Below the pieces are notes generated by a model. It was not told the DNA's origin and did not search any database. It saw only the letters and a list, made by a program, of their open reading frames with translations. The position numbers and the translations under genes are program-made. Of a DNA stretch of 64,000 nt, positions 1-12,903 are shown in pieces. This DNA is from Phoronis australis (Eukaryota > Phoronida > Phoronidae), in NCBI GenBank assembly GCA_002633005.1, contig NMRA01000780.1:1-64000 (forward strand). Direction: 5' to 3'. How positions within the stretch are numbered: the stretch's first letter is position 1; every line of letters begins with the position of its first letter.

Positions 1-3000
1 TCACCGCAACTGTGTGTGGTTTTGCATTTCACATCATAAAGAGTTCCATAGCAACTCGAGTACGATTCTCAGATTTTAGTACGTTTGGAGTATACTCCAA
101 ATGCGAGATTAGATACGCTTTTTCGAGTACGACTCCAGTGAGCACGATTTTGAGTATGAAATCTCGAGTATGAGTATGAGTCTGAGTACGGAGATTGGAG
201 ACCGGGCCCAGGTCGTTTCTGCCGCCACAACACTGAGCAGGCCTGGAAATAATGAATACAGTGTACATGTATGTAAACAAACGTCACATCCGGGATGCTC
301 TGTCTAAATGTACATGTGGATGTACTGAGGTGCAGCTCCGTGTCGCCCAAATTCCCCCTCAATTCGCAATGCCGAGAGCAGAACGTGGAGCGACGGTTCA
401 GTTAAATTGTTATACAAGTGTAAGCGTCCATGGGACGTCTGGAAGAGTACGACGCATCTTTGAGAGAACAGGAGTATAAACGTTTTTAAAACTTTTCAAC
501 ACAATACGTCATTACCTGTTGTTTCTCAAGGACCACTTAGAACCATGCGTGCAATCTGATACTATCTACCATGTTACATGTACGTAAGGAGACTACACAG
601 CCTCTAACCTTGCGAATCCTATCGTTCACTGGTAGCTTTTCTAGCATTGTATTACAGACGACCCAGTGGTACCAATTCCTTTATACTTTCACATTCGCTG
701 GACGCGGGTCATACTATCGACTAGAATAACGTAAGACTGTTGTTTTAGGATCCAACTTGGTTCGAAATAGGGGTTAGAGGATCCAGGTAACTCGCCATGG
801 TTCTGTTGCACGGTTCCAAATCCCTAGGATAAACACCTTGGCAGCTCGGTGGTGCTTGAGACCCGATAAGTAAGGTACCAGTAAAATGAGCCGCCGCACT
901 AATAATGTTCATTCGGCATAATTCCAAAGATTTTCAAACTTAGTTGAATACATTATGAATTTTTAGTTTATTTTTCATTTTTCTGGTACAACACCACCTA
1001 AAGTGGTCGCTGTTTGGCTTATGCATTATAAGTACTCACTCAACTACCGCAAACGAGGTCTCGGCGGAAACACTTTATATATAAACATGATAGCAAAATA
1101 AGGCAAGCCAGGTTGAGGGTTACAATACATGATGTACATCTATGTTTCAGCGATATCGTTCGACTGTCGAAATTCATCCTGTGTTGTTTTAAATTTGGGA
1201 ATGTAAAGGAAAACGTACCTTTAGAAGAAAGAAGTCAAGGTCTGGGAAGCGTTTCAAGACATGAGACCAAAAACCTGTCTCATTTAGGACTGAGATTCTG
1301 GCTAGTTTAGAACAGAAACAAAATTTCGGAAACGACCATTTCTAAAACAAAAAGCCTGGTTTTGGTCTTAGACCGAGACTAAGCCAGTATTCACTCGTTT
1401 TTTGTTTCTAACTTAGAAGACCGAAACCGGGTTAACATGTGACTTATTTGTCTTAATGTCATTGTGTCAAATCAGATTCAGCTATGAGTGTCTAACTCTC
1501 TACCGAGCAGACGTAAGATCATATTTTGGTCTAAATGGAAAATTTTCGACTGTCAACACAGTGAACTGTTAAGGAAGAAATTTCGTTGCTGTGTCATTAT
1601 GTTTTGCAAACCGTAAATCTGCTTTGATTCAGAATCCGGCAACGCACCGAAGAGACAACTGCATTGCTACTTACCTGGAAGTGTGAAGCCATATTTTCCA
1701 GCCATACCGGCACCTTCATAAGTAAACAAGCCTAAAATTTTACTTATGACTCGCAATGTGTGGCACAACAATGGTCACGAAAATTCTCGACCATTCACGC
1801 ATCCCGTCGTTTTAGTTTTGTAAATCAGCAAAAGGTAGCGAAAATGTACATCTAGTTAATGTTGTCAGCTGTGGCAAAAACTGGCTCTTGACTAAGGTGA
1901 AAACCAAAGATCAAAATGACTTAGGTTTTGCGTGACTCATGAAACGATTTTTTTCAATTTAAGTCTTCAGTTTCAACCGAGCCCGAACCTTGGTTTTGAC
2001 TTAGAAAAATATTTGGTTTGATAAATTTACTTTTGCTGCAACAGGTTCCATGTAACCGTCACTTACTATATGATACCGATCTGGATTACTTAAACATTGA
2101 AAAATTCCATAAACTTGTCCCTCGTTTTTAACGGACAAAACTCTAAATCAACATTACTTTTTGGCGAAAGACAAACTCATAGAGCCGCTTTAATAGAAAT
2201 TGACCTCACCGAGAAGGCAAAGCGTTGGATACAACTTGCATCTGCTCTTCATCTTGTCTAGCTTGAAATTATCTTTTAAGTCTTCAACTTCAATGCTTAC
2301 AACGACAATGTGAAATAACAATTCTATGTTTCTATTTATACTTAAATGTATACCATTGCTACACACGGGGCATGGTACAGGGTGTTTCAAAGCCCACAAC
2401 TGATTTGAAAACAAATATTGCGCAACTTACTCCTGTAGTATGTAATAGTGAAACCTAAATTTCATTTAGGCTGTTTCTACAGTTATGAAATTTGTTTCAA
2501 CTTCTTACAATCTCAAATATAAAATAATATGACAGGACTAACTAAATGTAACGGTTCGTTTCGTTGTATGTTTGAGACGATATTCCAGAAGTTGGCTCCA
2601 CCCAGCGGGTTATTTCTGTGCTGAACTTTTTCTCACGCTATAACTAAAGGCGTGATCTTGCAAAGTCCCGACTCCACTTCCTTTTGTTGTAACGAAAAAA
2701 TTGTGACCATTTCCATAACAGTAAGTTGCCTTCATTAGATTTTTTATAGAAAGTGGTGTCTTATATATATTTTTTCCACGAGTGTCTGCTTGTGCCCAGT
2801 GCCCACTAAAGGTTGGCGGATTCAGAGAAACAGCAGTGGTTACTTACAACCATTCTTTTGACACGCTCTGCATTTTTTTTCAAATTTTCTGTGATCACGC
2901 CTAAATTACAGCATCTAGGAAAGCAATGTAGTTTTAATTAAAACTAGGTTTCATTAAGTGCCCGCAATTTAAAGTCGATAATTGCACGTTCAGTAAATAA

Positions 3001-5459
3001 CGGACCACCCACAGATGATTTTTACTGTTGACACTCATTACAAACTTGTGCATGTCATAATCATCGGTTAGCCTTTTCATATTAGTCCATTTAGAACTGC
3101 ACGTCCATCCTTACATGTACAAGCAGTAAGAGCGAATCTTCTCAAGTGAAAACATTTTTCTCACGGGTAATTTCGTAATTGCCAATACGCTCCCTTTCAC
3201 ATCGGCAAACCACATTTTCAGCTTTTGGCAGTACATATAAATCGTGATACAACATGCGCGATACTACGTATCAAAATGTTCTGTATAGTGCAGGTAGACA
3301 GTGCTGACTGAAAATCTCTTCCCATCGAACGCGGCTGTACCGCGTTTGGATACAGGTTCAAATGTGCGGACATCGTTGGGCCTGATTAATCCGAAATGAA
3401 GTCGCGTCCGTACTATGACTCGACTTCTGTTAAAGTTCGTTCCAAAAACATGTCTATCTCTGGAAATATGGGGGGTGGGGGTTCAGTTCGCGTATGACGA
3501 AATGATTACGTGTACAATGCCACACTATAGAAACCACGGGTCACGCGGATCTCGGTCGGGATTATAGATGTACATGTAAGATATCTGATGCAATGTTACT
3601 AAATAGTGACGTTTGTTAGATACAGCTACGTATCACCGACGTTGTCGCTTACTTTACCCAACTTTTCCTGATCCCTGGTCATGATTGCGATTTCAGAGGT
3701 GAACTTTTGAAAAACTTGGATCTGCGAGAACGGCATGTGACTGTGATGTGTTTGGGAGGCACAGAATGGAAAATTTAATGAAATGAATAAAACTGTCTTT
3801 CTCGGCACAAATGTTAGTAGTTTGTCTTCCTGGTAGAATATTTAACGTATTTTGCATAAACGGCACACCGTCACAGCTTGTGTATAAATTTCGACTTGGG
3901 CAATGTCCTCCGCCTTGTAAAAGTTTAACCCGGATCAGTGACGAGTGGAAAATGAAATTAATTGTGAGGCGTGCCTATAGATTAAAAAAAGTTTACATCT
4001 GTACCACGGACTATCCGGCGCAATATACATTGAAGGCACGCAACTCATCAATTTCATTTGCAATTTTGATGTTTCTGTTCTAAAAAAATCGAAACGACGC
4101 CATGGATTTTTCAACAGCAACAAAAGCGATATTGACCAAATGAACCTCAAGTATACACTAGCTCAGTGGCACAATGTTTGTAAATAGCAAGTTAACGGGC
4201 ATGTAGTGACAGAGCCCTATACCGTGGTCTAGATTGGGTGAGCCACTAAAGGAGTAGTGTCGAGAGTGAACTTTCATAATTACAGACCCGTTGCCAGGGG
4301 GTTTGGGGAGGGGCGATTGACACCCCGCGGAAAGGTCCAGTCCTAGCCTGTTAAGCGAACTGCCTTGCTTTTGTCTACCGCTAGGATCACTTTATCATTC
4401 ATCAGCTACAAATTACGCACGCACGTACGCAATGGTGTTCTATTTAGACCCCTATTCAATACAATATGGGCCTTTTGTTGTTTGTGCTGGGATCTCGTGG
4501 TGACGCAACATGGCACGAAGAGGTAGCTTTACCTATAATTTGACGGGCTTACCTTCGCGTGATAGAACTCGCGTTTTCTTAAGTTTGTAAGGCTTTTCTA
4601 GGAATTTCTGGTTAGCCCAGTACACCTGTAATAACAAAATTTTCTTTGAAGTTACGCTTTAAGGAAATTGGGGAAATTGTGTTTGTTATCCCAATACACT
4701 CCTGATTGTATTACATCAAACAAGTGAACATTTTTTTACAACATAATAAACATATTCAGGTGAAGATGCAAGGTTTGATGCTAAGATTAATCCTCAAAAA
4801 CACCTCTAACACTACTTTTAGCAAAGCCAACGACCTTGTCTGGTGTAACTGTGGTAATCATTCATGTTTGCAGTTATCCCAGCATTTGATTTGATGCTTA
4901 TAATAATGCTGCTGGTTGTGGTAGTAATTGACGCGCCCTTGATAAAGGTTCAATTAATTCAATCTGTGACGTTGTTGTTTGAAGTTTTAATTGATGTCGA
5001 TGTTTTTATTGGCCATACGCAGTATTTATGCCGTTAAAACGGTCATTTTTGCATGGCCAAATTTGCTTCTGTTTTTGATATAACTTTAATAAAAAACGGT
5101 GTTTATTGTAAGCAATTAAAAATCTTCACAGTTTCGTTGGTATGTGGGATATGTAGCAAATTAAGGCCGGCATTAATCAAAATACCGTAAACGTTCGGAT
5201 TAACGCCCTGGGAGAGCTAAAAAATTGGGTGATGGGCGGTTACCCAGACATGGGCGCTTAAATGTGAAATTTTAGGAAATCGTGGGTGGGCGGTTAACCG
5301 AAAATGGGCGCTTATCACGACAGACAACCGGCCTGTGCGGATAATATTTCCTCGTGATCTGAGTTCCCACACGACACACGTACTCGAAACGCGTAGCACT
5401 TTTCAAAGAGCTTTATCATCACGCCGCCAAATGACGTAAAAATATCATGACAGAGGATG
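1..5459. other. No supported gene; non-coding and old repeat DNA
   Basis: Only short open frames without recognisable domains, splice context or codon bias. Around 1,190-2,030 there are imperfect inverted segments built from AGACC/GGTCT and TTAGAAC-like words, suggesting a worn-out inverted-repeat element. A G-rich junction (CCAGGGGGTTTGGGGAGGGG) near 4,292 resembles a transposon end. Near 5,225-5,320 a phrase GGGCGGTTA...GGGCGCTTA occurs twice. Confidence 0.5.
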
Positions 5460-5615
5460 CAGCGGCGTATCCAAGATTTTGAGTTAGGGGAGCCAGGACA
5501 GAGTATTGGCTAGGATTTTGCCCGTCAGACGTTCCCACTCCCGAACTGCCAAATGGAATCTGGGAGAATTTTAGGGGGGCATGGCCCCGTTGGACCCCCT
5601 CTAAATCCTCCACTG
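5460..5615. mobile_element. Small hAT-like MITE
   Basis: A 156-bp element with imperfect terminal inverted repeats. The left end is CAGCGGCGTATCCAAGATTT and the right end, read in reverse, is CCAGTGGAGGATTTAGAGG. The CAGnGGCG-type terminus is typical of hAT-derived non-autonomous elements. It has no coding capacity. Similar ends (CAGTGGCGGATCTAGG, GCCACTGG) recur near 46,530 and 63,378. Confidence 0.5.
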
Positions 5616-7985
5616 GTAATAGCTCCGTGCCGTCCTGCGGTCTTGTTACTTTGTTAGAGTTGTAGTGCGCAGACGACTAGTGACCACGCAGCGTTCCACC
5701 TGGGTTGCTACTATTCTCACGCGGTGACACCTTCAGAAGTGCGCGCCTGCAAGCTCCACTTGTTGCAGAGTTCGCGGCCGACATCCAATTTACGGTAACA
5801 CTCGTGCTAGGTGTCAAGTTCCGAGTAAGAGAGCAGTTTTAAAATTAGTTGTGTAAAAGTTTGGAAAAATAATTCAGGTGTTTATTTTGTGTTTGGGATG
5901 TTTATGTTCCAGATTCCGTGACTCAATGACATTTTCAACTTATGGTTCTGCGGCTAGCTGTTTTAAGTCGACTGCATGGCATTGCTCAATTCCCGTTGCG
6001 TGAAATACGGTACGCACAGAAGACAAGAATCAGAGGTAAGCGGACATGAGTCAATCGTCAATAGAAAGTTACCGAGTCGGTGTTGTTGCCCCCGGGATTC
6101 TGTGCTCGGCATATATAACGAACTGCAGGTCGCATTGGCGATCTGAAATTTGGAAATGCGAGCCTGGTCATCTTGTATCTAGGCGCAACATGCGACCTAG
6201 AATTTGGAACTTACATGTCGCGTGAGCATATAATTCAGAAACTATCTGTGACGCGTTTCATTGGCTAAAGTTTTGGCTACTTTTGCAATTTTTCAGATAC
6301 GCCGAAGAAAATTTCGAAATACAACATAAATATGTGATAAAACGTCACAAAACAGCGATGTTTGTATTCATTCTTCAACGATAAACTTGCAAAACTTTGT
6401 GGTGGAAAAACACATTTATTTTACATGCAAGATGTCCAGATTATCTTTTTATAATAGCATCTTCAATACTGCATTGCGCAATGGTCGGTCCTGCTATTTG
6501 CGCCCAATGTACCGGCTGACAATCGTGACTTGGAAATGCCGTCAGGTAAATATAACAGCCTCTTTCAATATGCGTCTCGTCTTTTATGGCAAAAGACAGT
6601 GGCGGGATTCAACACTCTCGTACGTAAGAGACACCTGTCACTCACTGCGTTGGTGTCAACGCAGCAAGCACTCCAGAGTGAGGGAATTTGCGCGCGTGCA
6701 GCAATACAAGGTCGCACATCGAAAGAGAACAGCGACAGTCCTAAATAAAATAGTATACGGTCGTGACTGTACTTTTAAGCTGTTATAAAAGACCCAGTGC
6801 TTTACGATATTGCTCGGTTCCAATGTTCTGATACTTTCAGGATCGATCTTCCCTAGGACCGATGTACCATACTTGTAGCTAGCTGCGTGAACCTCCTCCC
6901 CACTATCGCCAATTTTCGGTCAGTCTGCGTCGTAGATATTTAAGACTCGACTGGTAAGGATTTTGTTCAGGCTGAAACTGGCCATTGTAGAAACAAAATT
7001 ATGCGTTGGCTAAAAAGGTAGGTGGAAACAATAATTCACACAGTCACGCCTGACAGGGGTTGTCGCAAGAAATCGTATTAGAAAGAACCGCCAGCGACAT
7101 AGGTGAAATCTGTTAACGCCAATTTGACTGAGATACAATAAAGAAAAACAAAATTTGACAAGTATTTTTTTATTACTTTCAAGATGATACACAAACATCC
7201 TATTGCTAACCATTGAATTCAGAAATCAAGAGGCAGCAACTCGTTAACCCAGTGAGGCACGCTGTCCTTTCGGTCGCAACACATCCTCTAGAACCCGGCA
7301 ATTACATTCATCAAAATTGGGAGAAATTGACATCTTTCCGTGAGTTATGGGAATTCTTCAAAATACGAGATCTTCTCACCTAAAGCGAACTGAGAGGGTT
7401 GGAAAAACCACTGCCACATTCAGTTCTTTGGCCTGATTTTTTCGAATATATGTTTTATCTGGTGCACTACAGACGGAAACTCAGCGCGGCAAACAACATC
7501 GCTGAAAGCGGAGGTATTTAAACCGGAGGATTCTTAAACTTTGAGAACATGGGATGAAAATAACGTGACAAAAACGTTCAAATATTATATTTTGAAGAAA
7601 GTCCATGACGCAGGATAATAATTCGTTACTTGTATTATAACTCACATTGCTAAACCGCCGTCTCAGAGGCCGTCGTTGCACTCATTGTAATCATCGATCT
7701 CATCTAAAAGTCGGGGAATCGCTCGTTTCCTTAGCACGGTAAATTGTCAGTCTTTAAAAGTCGGGGACGGTCGCTCGAAGGCGTCCGAAGAGCGGGGCCT
7801 TTCTATATTAATATAGATGGCTCCACTTTTGAGTCCCAAAATTCAATTTCTTGCCCATGTCATTCTAAAAAAATAAGTCATTTTGAATAACAAGCTGTTA
7901 TAACTGGCATACAATTCTGTTTTCAAAATTTGCCTACTTGTAACATAGTAGATGCTAGAAACAAACAATTTGAATACTCGAAACA
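5616..7985. other. No supported gene
   Basis: Contains an open frame of 133 codons at 6,387-6,788, but its composition is unremarkable, it has no recognisable motif and there is no splice or paralogue support, so I do not call it. Nothing else is evident. Confidence 0.4.
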
Positions 7986-8569
7986 TGTTTGGGCTGAGTC
8001 TGTTGTAGCAAAACCCAAGTTAAGAACATACATTTTATTTAAGCACGAGTTTTTAACTGAACCCTATGTGAAGCTTAATTAATCTCGTTCCGAGAGATCA
8101 CTTTTGGCTCAGTTTAGAGCAGGAAATCTCCCATTGCACTTGGAAACAGGTCGTTATGTAAACACTCCTATAAGTGAATGATTTTGCTTGTGTTGTGACT
8201 CTGGCTCTGTGGAGGATGAGCTACATTTTGTGTTTGATTGTTCTCTTTATAACTCACGGAGGTCTATTCTATTTAGTAATTTTTCACTTCAAGTCCCGAA
8301 CTTCGCAGATTTGAGAAGATTAAATACGTTAAAACTGCTGTTTCAGTATTTCCCTAGGCAATTTGCCAAATATGTCAAGTCTGCTTTGAACGTCATGAAA
8401 CCGACGCATTTATGGTAGGCCTACTTCTGAGTTGTGTGGTTAAAGTGACTAATAAGCCCAACTGGGATGGGTACTTATTTTTCTTGCGAATGTTATTAAT
8501 ACCTATAACTGTTTGAATTAATTGTATTTGTCAGTATAATAAAAGAATACAATACAATACAATACAATG
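7986..8569 (+). mobile_element. 5'-truncated LINE retrotransposon 3' end with decayed reverse-transcriptase C-terminus
   Basis: One frame reads KPKLRTYILFKHEFLTEPY, then RSERSLLAQFRAGNLPLHLE, GRYVNTPI, then CLCCDSGSVEDELHFVFDC and YNSRR. This is the typical C-terminal region after the reverse transcriptase of CR1/Jockey-like LINEs, ending in a C-x2-C...H...C knuckle. Two in-frame stops (near 8,083 and 8,180) show it is dead. The 3' end is a simple tail of AATAC units (about 8,544-8,569), as expected for target-primed insertion. Confidence 0.75.
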
Positions 8570-9527
8570 CATGCGTGTACACGTGTGTGTTTCCATTCTT
8601 TTAAATTCAGTATAAAAATCAAGCAAATTTCCACTATTACGATCTAATCTAGAAATGCGCTCGATTAAACTTGTCGCGCATGCCTTAAGTTGTGTTGGTA
8701 CACAATACTGTAGTTACTGTAAGTTGGTTAGAGCTTACAGTCAAACAAGGGAATCAACAGGTGAAAGTTTAGTTCAATTTCTCTTAAAGTCAACCGTTTT
8801 TCTTCATTCTAAGTTTTTGGTGGAAATATTTCATCCAAAACATAAAGCTACTACCTGCATTTAGTTTCGACCCGGCTGTCTGCGTGGTTTCGTACGTTGA
8901 GGTTGGGGCGCAGCGACCCTCAACTTCAGTTTCAGTCGCACTGTGAAATGACGCGATCTTGGCATGGTTTGATGAATGTATCTTAGTTGGTAATTCATCA
9001 ATGTTCCTATTTCACATTCTTTTAAGATGCCAGTACGTACTAATTTTTCCGTATTCGTTTGATATGAGGGCAATTTCGCAAGTGCAAGAAATCCTAACAA
9101 AAGGTTTTAGTTAGTCCCCTTGCGTTGTTTCCGGCATAGATACACAACTCAATGCATCTAATAGTCGAAATATCGTTTATTTTTTGCTTGTAAAAGTATA
9201 AAAATTACACATGAGTCCGAAATTTTATAGATGTTCGGAATAAAGAACCTTCGGATTAGTGAATCTGCGAAGTGGTGAGCCTTCGTAATAGTTAACCTCA
9301 GGAGTAATAAACCTTTCATAATAGTAGGGTTTTCCCATTTCCAGAGATTTAAACAATTTCAGAAATACGCAAAACCAAAACCGGATAAAAAAAATCGTCA
9401 AGTCATTTTGCGACTAAATATTTCCGTCCGAGTATGTAATGACGTGTAATGACGTATTTAAGCACGCCTGATTTGAAAGTTGGGCAGGAGGTAACGCGAG
9501 AACGTTCTCTTTCTGCGGGACCACATT
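8570..9527. other. No supported gene
   Basis: AT-rich sequence with only short open frames. Nothing is recognised. Confidence 0.4.
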
Positions 9528-9872
9528 CACGGGTGAGAAACAACATGACCGCTGGTCCTCTTAAATCGGACCGCCTCACCCAAAACAGGACCTCCAGGGA
9601 TCAAATGGGACCGTCGCACCAGAAAATGGGACTGGCGCACCTAAAAACGTGACCGCCCCACCAGAAAACAGGACCGCCGGGGACTCAACATGACCACCGG
9701 GGATTGAAACCGCATATTGTCCGGCGGTCATGTTCAGTCCCCGGCGGTCCTGTTTTGTGGTTGGGCGGTCATGTTTTTAGGTGCGTCAGTCCCATTTGTT
9801 CCCCTTAGGTCCTGTTTTGGGTAAGTCAGTCCGATTTAGAGGACCGGCTGTCATGATGTTTCTCACCCGTGA
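9528..9872. repeat. Fold-back element built from a 20-22-bp tandem unit
   Basis: The left arm (9,528-9,700) and right arm (9,721-9,872) are inverted copies around a spacer of about 20 bp. Each arm is itself a degenerate tandem array of a 20-22-bp unit of the form GGACCGCCxCACCxxAAAACA, about eight units on the left and seven on the right. The left arm has one extra unit. The outer ends are CACGGGTGAGAAAC and GTTTCTCACCCGTG. A transcript would fold into a long, nearly complete hairpin. Confidence 0.75.
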
Positions 9873-10202
9873 CATTGCATCCGAATTTTGAGCCGTTCTT
9901 TGCGAGCAACCGTCACGGTATCCTCATTTATGGTACAGTGTAATACGAATTCCGTCTCATCTCAGGAACATGAAACTGAGAATCATTTTTGTGTATACCA
10001 ATGTTCCTTCCCCTAATTAAGTTGAGTCCATTGCCTTACCGAAAACTTTACATTGTCGAAGTTTGTAAAATATCGAAGGCCAATCGTTCTAGAAATTCGA
10101 TCCACCCCCCTACGTAATGCTGGCTACGGGCCTGTTGTGCGTGAAGTTCCTGTATCAGACACCAGAGGTAAGTCACATTAATATTTGCAGACATGTTTCT
10201 GC

Positions 10203-12903
10203 AGGCCCGTAGGAAGGCAAGAATTATTGGGGGAACAAACCATTTCGACTGATTTCGCCAAACNCCCACGTGCTCTCGCTGCCACTACATTTGTACCGAA
10301 TCTCCCAAGTCCGACCCAGGTGGGAGGCGTAGTAGCGGATTTAGGGATGGCCAAGGGGCCATGGTCCACCTAAGATTCTCCCTGATTGCATTTGGCAGAT
10401 CGGGGGTTCGAATTTCTGACGGGTAAAACCCTGGCTAATACTCTGCCCTGCCATCCTTCCAACTCAAAATCCTGGATCCGCCCCAGTTACAATCCCGTGG
10501 ATGAAGCCATCAAGAGTTGAGTGATCAACACGGATAGTAAGAATGGGCCTAGGACCAGAGTGTATTGACCCGTAGCGAAGAGTTGCTTCTAGTAGCTATA
10601 GCTAAGATCTAGCAATGTGAAAGTACGAAATTCCCGATGAACTAAAAACTTAAGCTAGTTGCTGGTCAGCTCAGCTGTGATTCACTTGAGACAGGCAGCT
10701 CGTAACGTCCGTCTGCGCTCGTTCAAAGGTCAAGATTCGTTTTATTATGTTCCAATTTCGGGAAAACTTTATTCGATTACGATCATCATTTGATGGAGCT
10801 TTTTTTGAAAAGGTAAGGTCCCGAAGTCCCTGGTATATTGCCTCTGGAGCTGTTTCAAAATGCCTAATTGAAACACGCCAGGTAGTCCAGTTTCTGGTCG
10901 CTGGGGAAAAGGATAGTGTGTCCCAAAAATGTACACTTTTCCTGAACACCTTGAGTTCAGATTCAGTTCCCGTGGATCACTGAGACCTTCACGGGCCTAC
11001 TGCATGTTTACATTCTATTTTTAACGCGGGCAATTCATTCATGACGTGCACGCGAATCAGGACAAACAATCAATTCAGTTTTGAAGAACAAAAATTCATT
11101 GCTCAATACTACTGGAATCTAAAAACACCAAGAAAGTGCAAAGACAACCTTTCCAAGCAATGAGTTTAATTTATTTATTTAATGATTTTTAAAACGTTTT
11201 TTCTTTCTACGGTTTGTGCAGTGTCCGAATTTTATCAATGTCATTGAGAGTTATTTTAGATATGAAGAAATTGTTTATACATGTAAGTGTACTTTGTTAT
11301 TTGGGGATCGGAATATAGAGATTTTCCAACTTCAGGATACAATCAAATTCACTGAAACATCATTAATTCGTTCTAGATTAGCTTCTAATTGTCAAAAATC
11401 ATCTATAAACCTGTCGATTTTCGTAGATACATAAACAAGTAAACCAGAAACCAACGAATTTTTTTATCAAAACGGAATGCTATAAGGGGGGGGGGGGGAT
11501 ACGGGGAATTCGCATTAAGGTGTATTTTTGTTCATTTCAGAGGTACCTATAACGGTTTACGAAGTAAACTTGAACTCCACTGACAAAAATACGCTGAAAT
11601 CTTTGTGTATGAATGTGAGAGTTCTTTGAGTACCTCTTTCGACATGTACAAGGTCATCACAAATAGTAGCCTAGAAAGCAATGTTTTCCACACGTGGGAA
11701 TTCCTTGCTAACAACTAACTCATAGTCAAAAGAGATATTATTTTTGTGATACTACGGGAAACAGTTATTTTATAACTAACCATTGGAAATACATGTAGTG
11801 CTTTTGTGTAGTTCACAAATAGTGGTCTTCACGTTCTTCAAAATTCCACCTTTTCGATGGCGGCAATCCTACTCTATTTTTTCACATTTTTGCTTGTTTG
11901 GGTCGAATGGCTGTGATGTGCACGAATGTTTTGTGTTGTTTTTGGTGAATTTGGAATCTCACGTTCCATCGTGAATACTTGGCAGTGTGGGATTTACATG
12001 TATAGAGGGACAAAGGGACATTTTTCCCGAACTACTCTACCGAGAGAGGGTACCGTCTGAAATGGGACATCTTAAGATGAAAGCCTAAACATCATTATGC
12101 TTGAAGAAAAGTGACGGTGCATTCCACCGTCGTGTGGTCCCAAAACGATGCAGGGAGAAACCCACTTCAACATGAAAGCCGGTTGCAAGATTTCACAAAA
12201 ACAGTAAAATAGAGGTAATCGATTCCAACATTGGGCCCTCTCTCCTTGAGCGGCCCCTTAAGAATTAGTCAATATAAACACAAAAAGGTTGGCCACTTCA
12301 ATGTCATCAATGGTTTCCTTCAAGGGCGGGGCCCCTAGAAATGAATATATCTATATTTCCAATTATCAGGAAATACGCAGCAATTGATGTTTTCTGTAAG
12401 GTCATCAATTCTTAAGTGCTATACAGTTTCGAGAGAAAAACAAAACGAAAGATGTCTCCGTTAATCCTTGCCAGAGAAAGGCATCTGGAAAAATACAATT
12501 TTGTATCCGCAAAATTGACTTATTGAATTTAAAAATCCAGTAAATTAGTACGCTCCGCAAAAGCTTCGCTTTATAAATTTTCCCGATTTTTCGAAATACA
12601 TGTACATGTATGATTGATTTCGTGCACGTTTTCAAGTGCGTTTAGACGACATGTACTGCAAAAGCGGAGACCCTGACGACAATGTCCTGGCCAACGTCCT
12701 CAAAAGGTAAACCATGCACTGATTCAGAGTTGTTAAATGTTCACTTGAATTTTCTCTCTTATCCATATTTCGCAATCTTTCTTTTCCCGATTTTCCCCGG
12801 CCCCACGCCTATATCGGTTGTCACGGTTTAACCCAGACGCCTGAAAATTTTTTTGGGGACCCGTGCCCCACCTCTCCCCCACCCTCCGCTTCCTACGTCC
12901 CTG
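10203..12903 (-). mobile_element. 2.7-kb repeat family, copy 1 (non-autonomous DNA transposon candidate)
   Basis: Read on the minus strand, this matches 39,938-42,890 and 43,528-46,122 on the plus strand almost end to end, with many substitutions. Short terminal inverted repeats are visible: CAGGCCCGTAGGAAGG at the left end, and GACGTAGGAAGCGG as the reverse of the right end. No intact transposase was recognised; short frames around a CAxxFWDTxSFSxATRNW-like peptide recur in copies 1 and 3 but are not full length. The scaffold N at 10,264 lies inside it. A smaller hAT-like MITE (about 10,330-10,488, GCGGATTTAGGG...CTGGATCCGC) is nested near the left end. Confidence 0.6.
10264..10264. other. 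Single-N scaffold join
   Basis: One undetermined base within copy 1 of the 2.7-kb repeat. Unlike the N at 22,807, I see no duplicated sequence either side. Sequence may be missing here. Confidence 0.7.

Noticed and set aside
6387-6788. 133-codon plus-strand open frame
   Set aside because: No recognisable domain, splice context or paralogue. Chance open frames of this size are expected in 64 kb.
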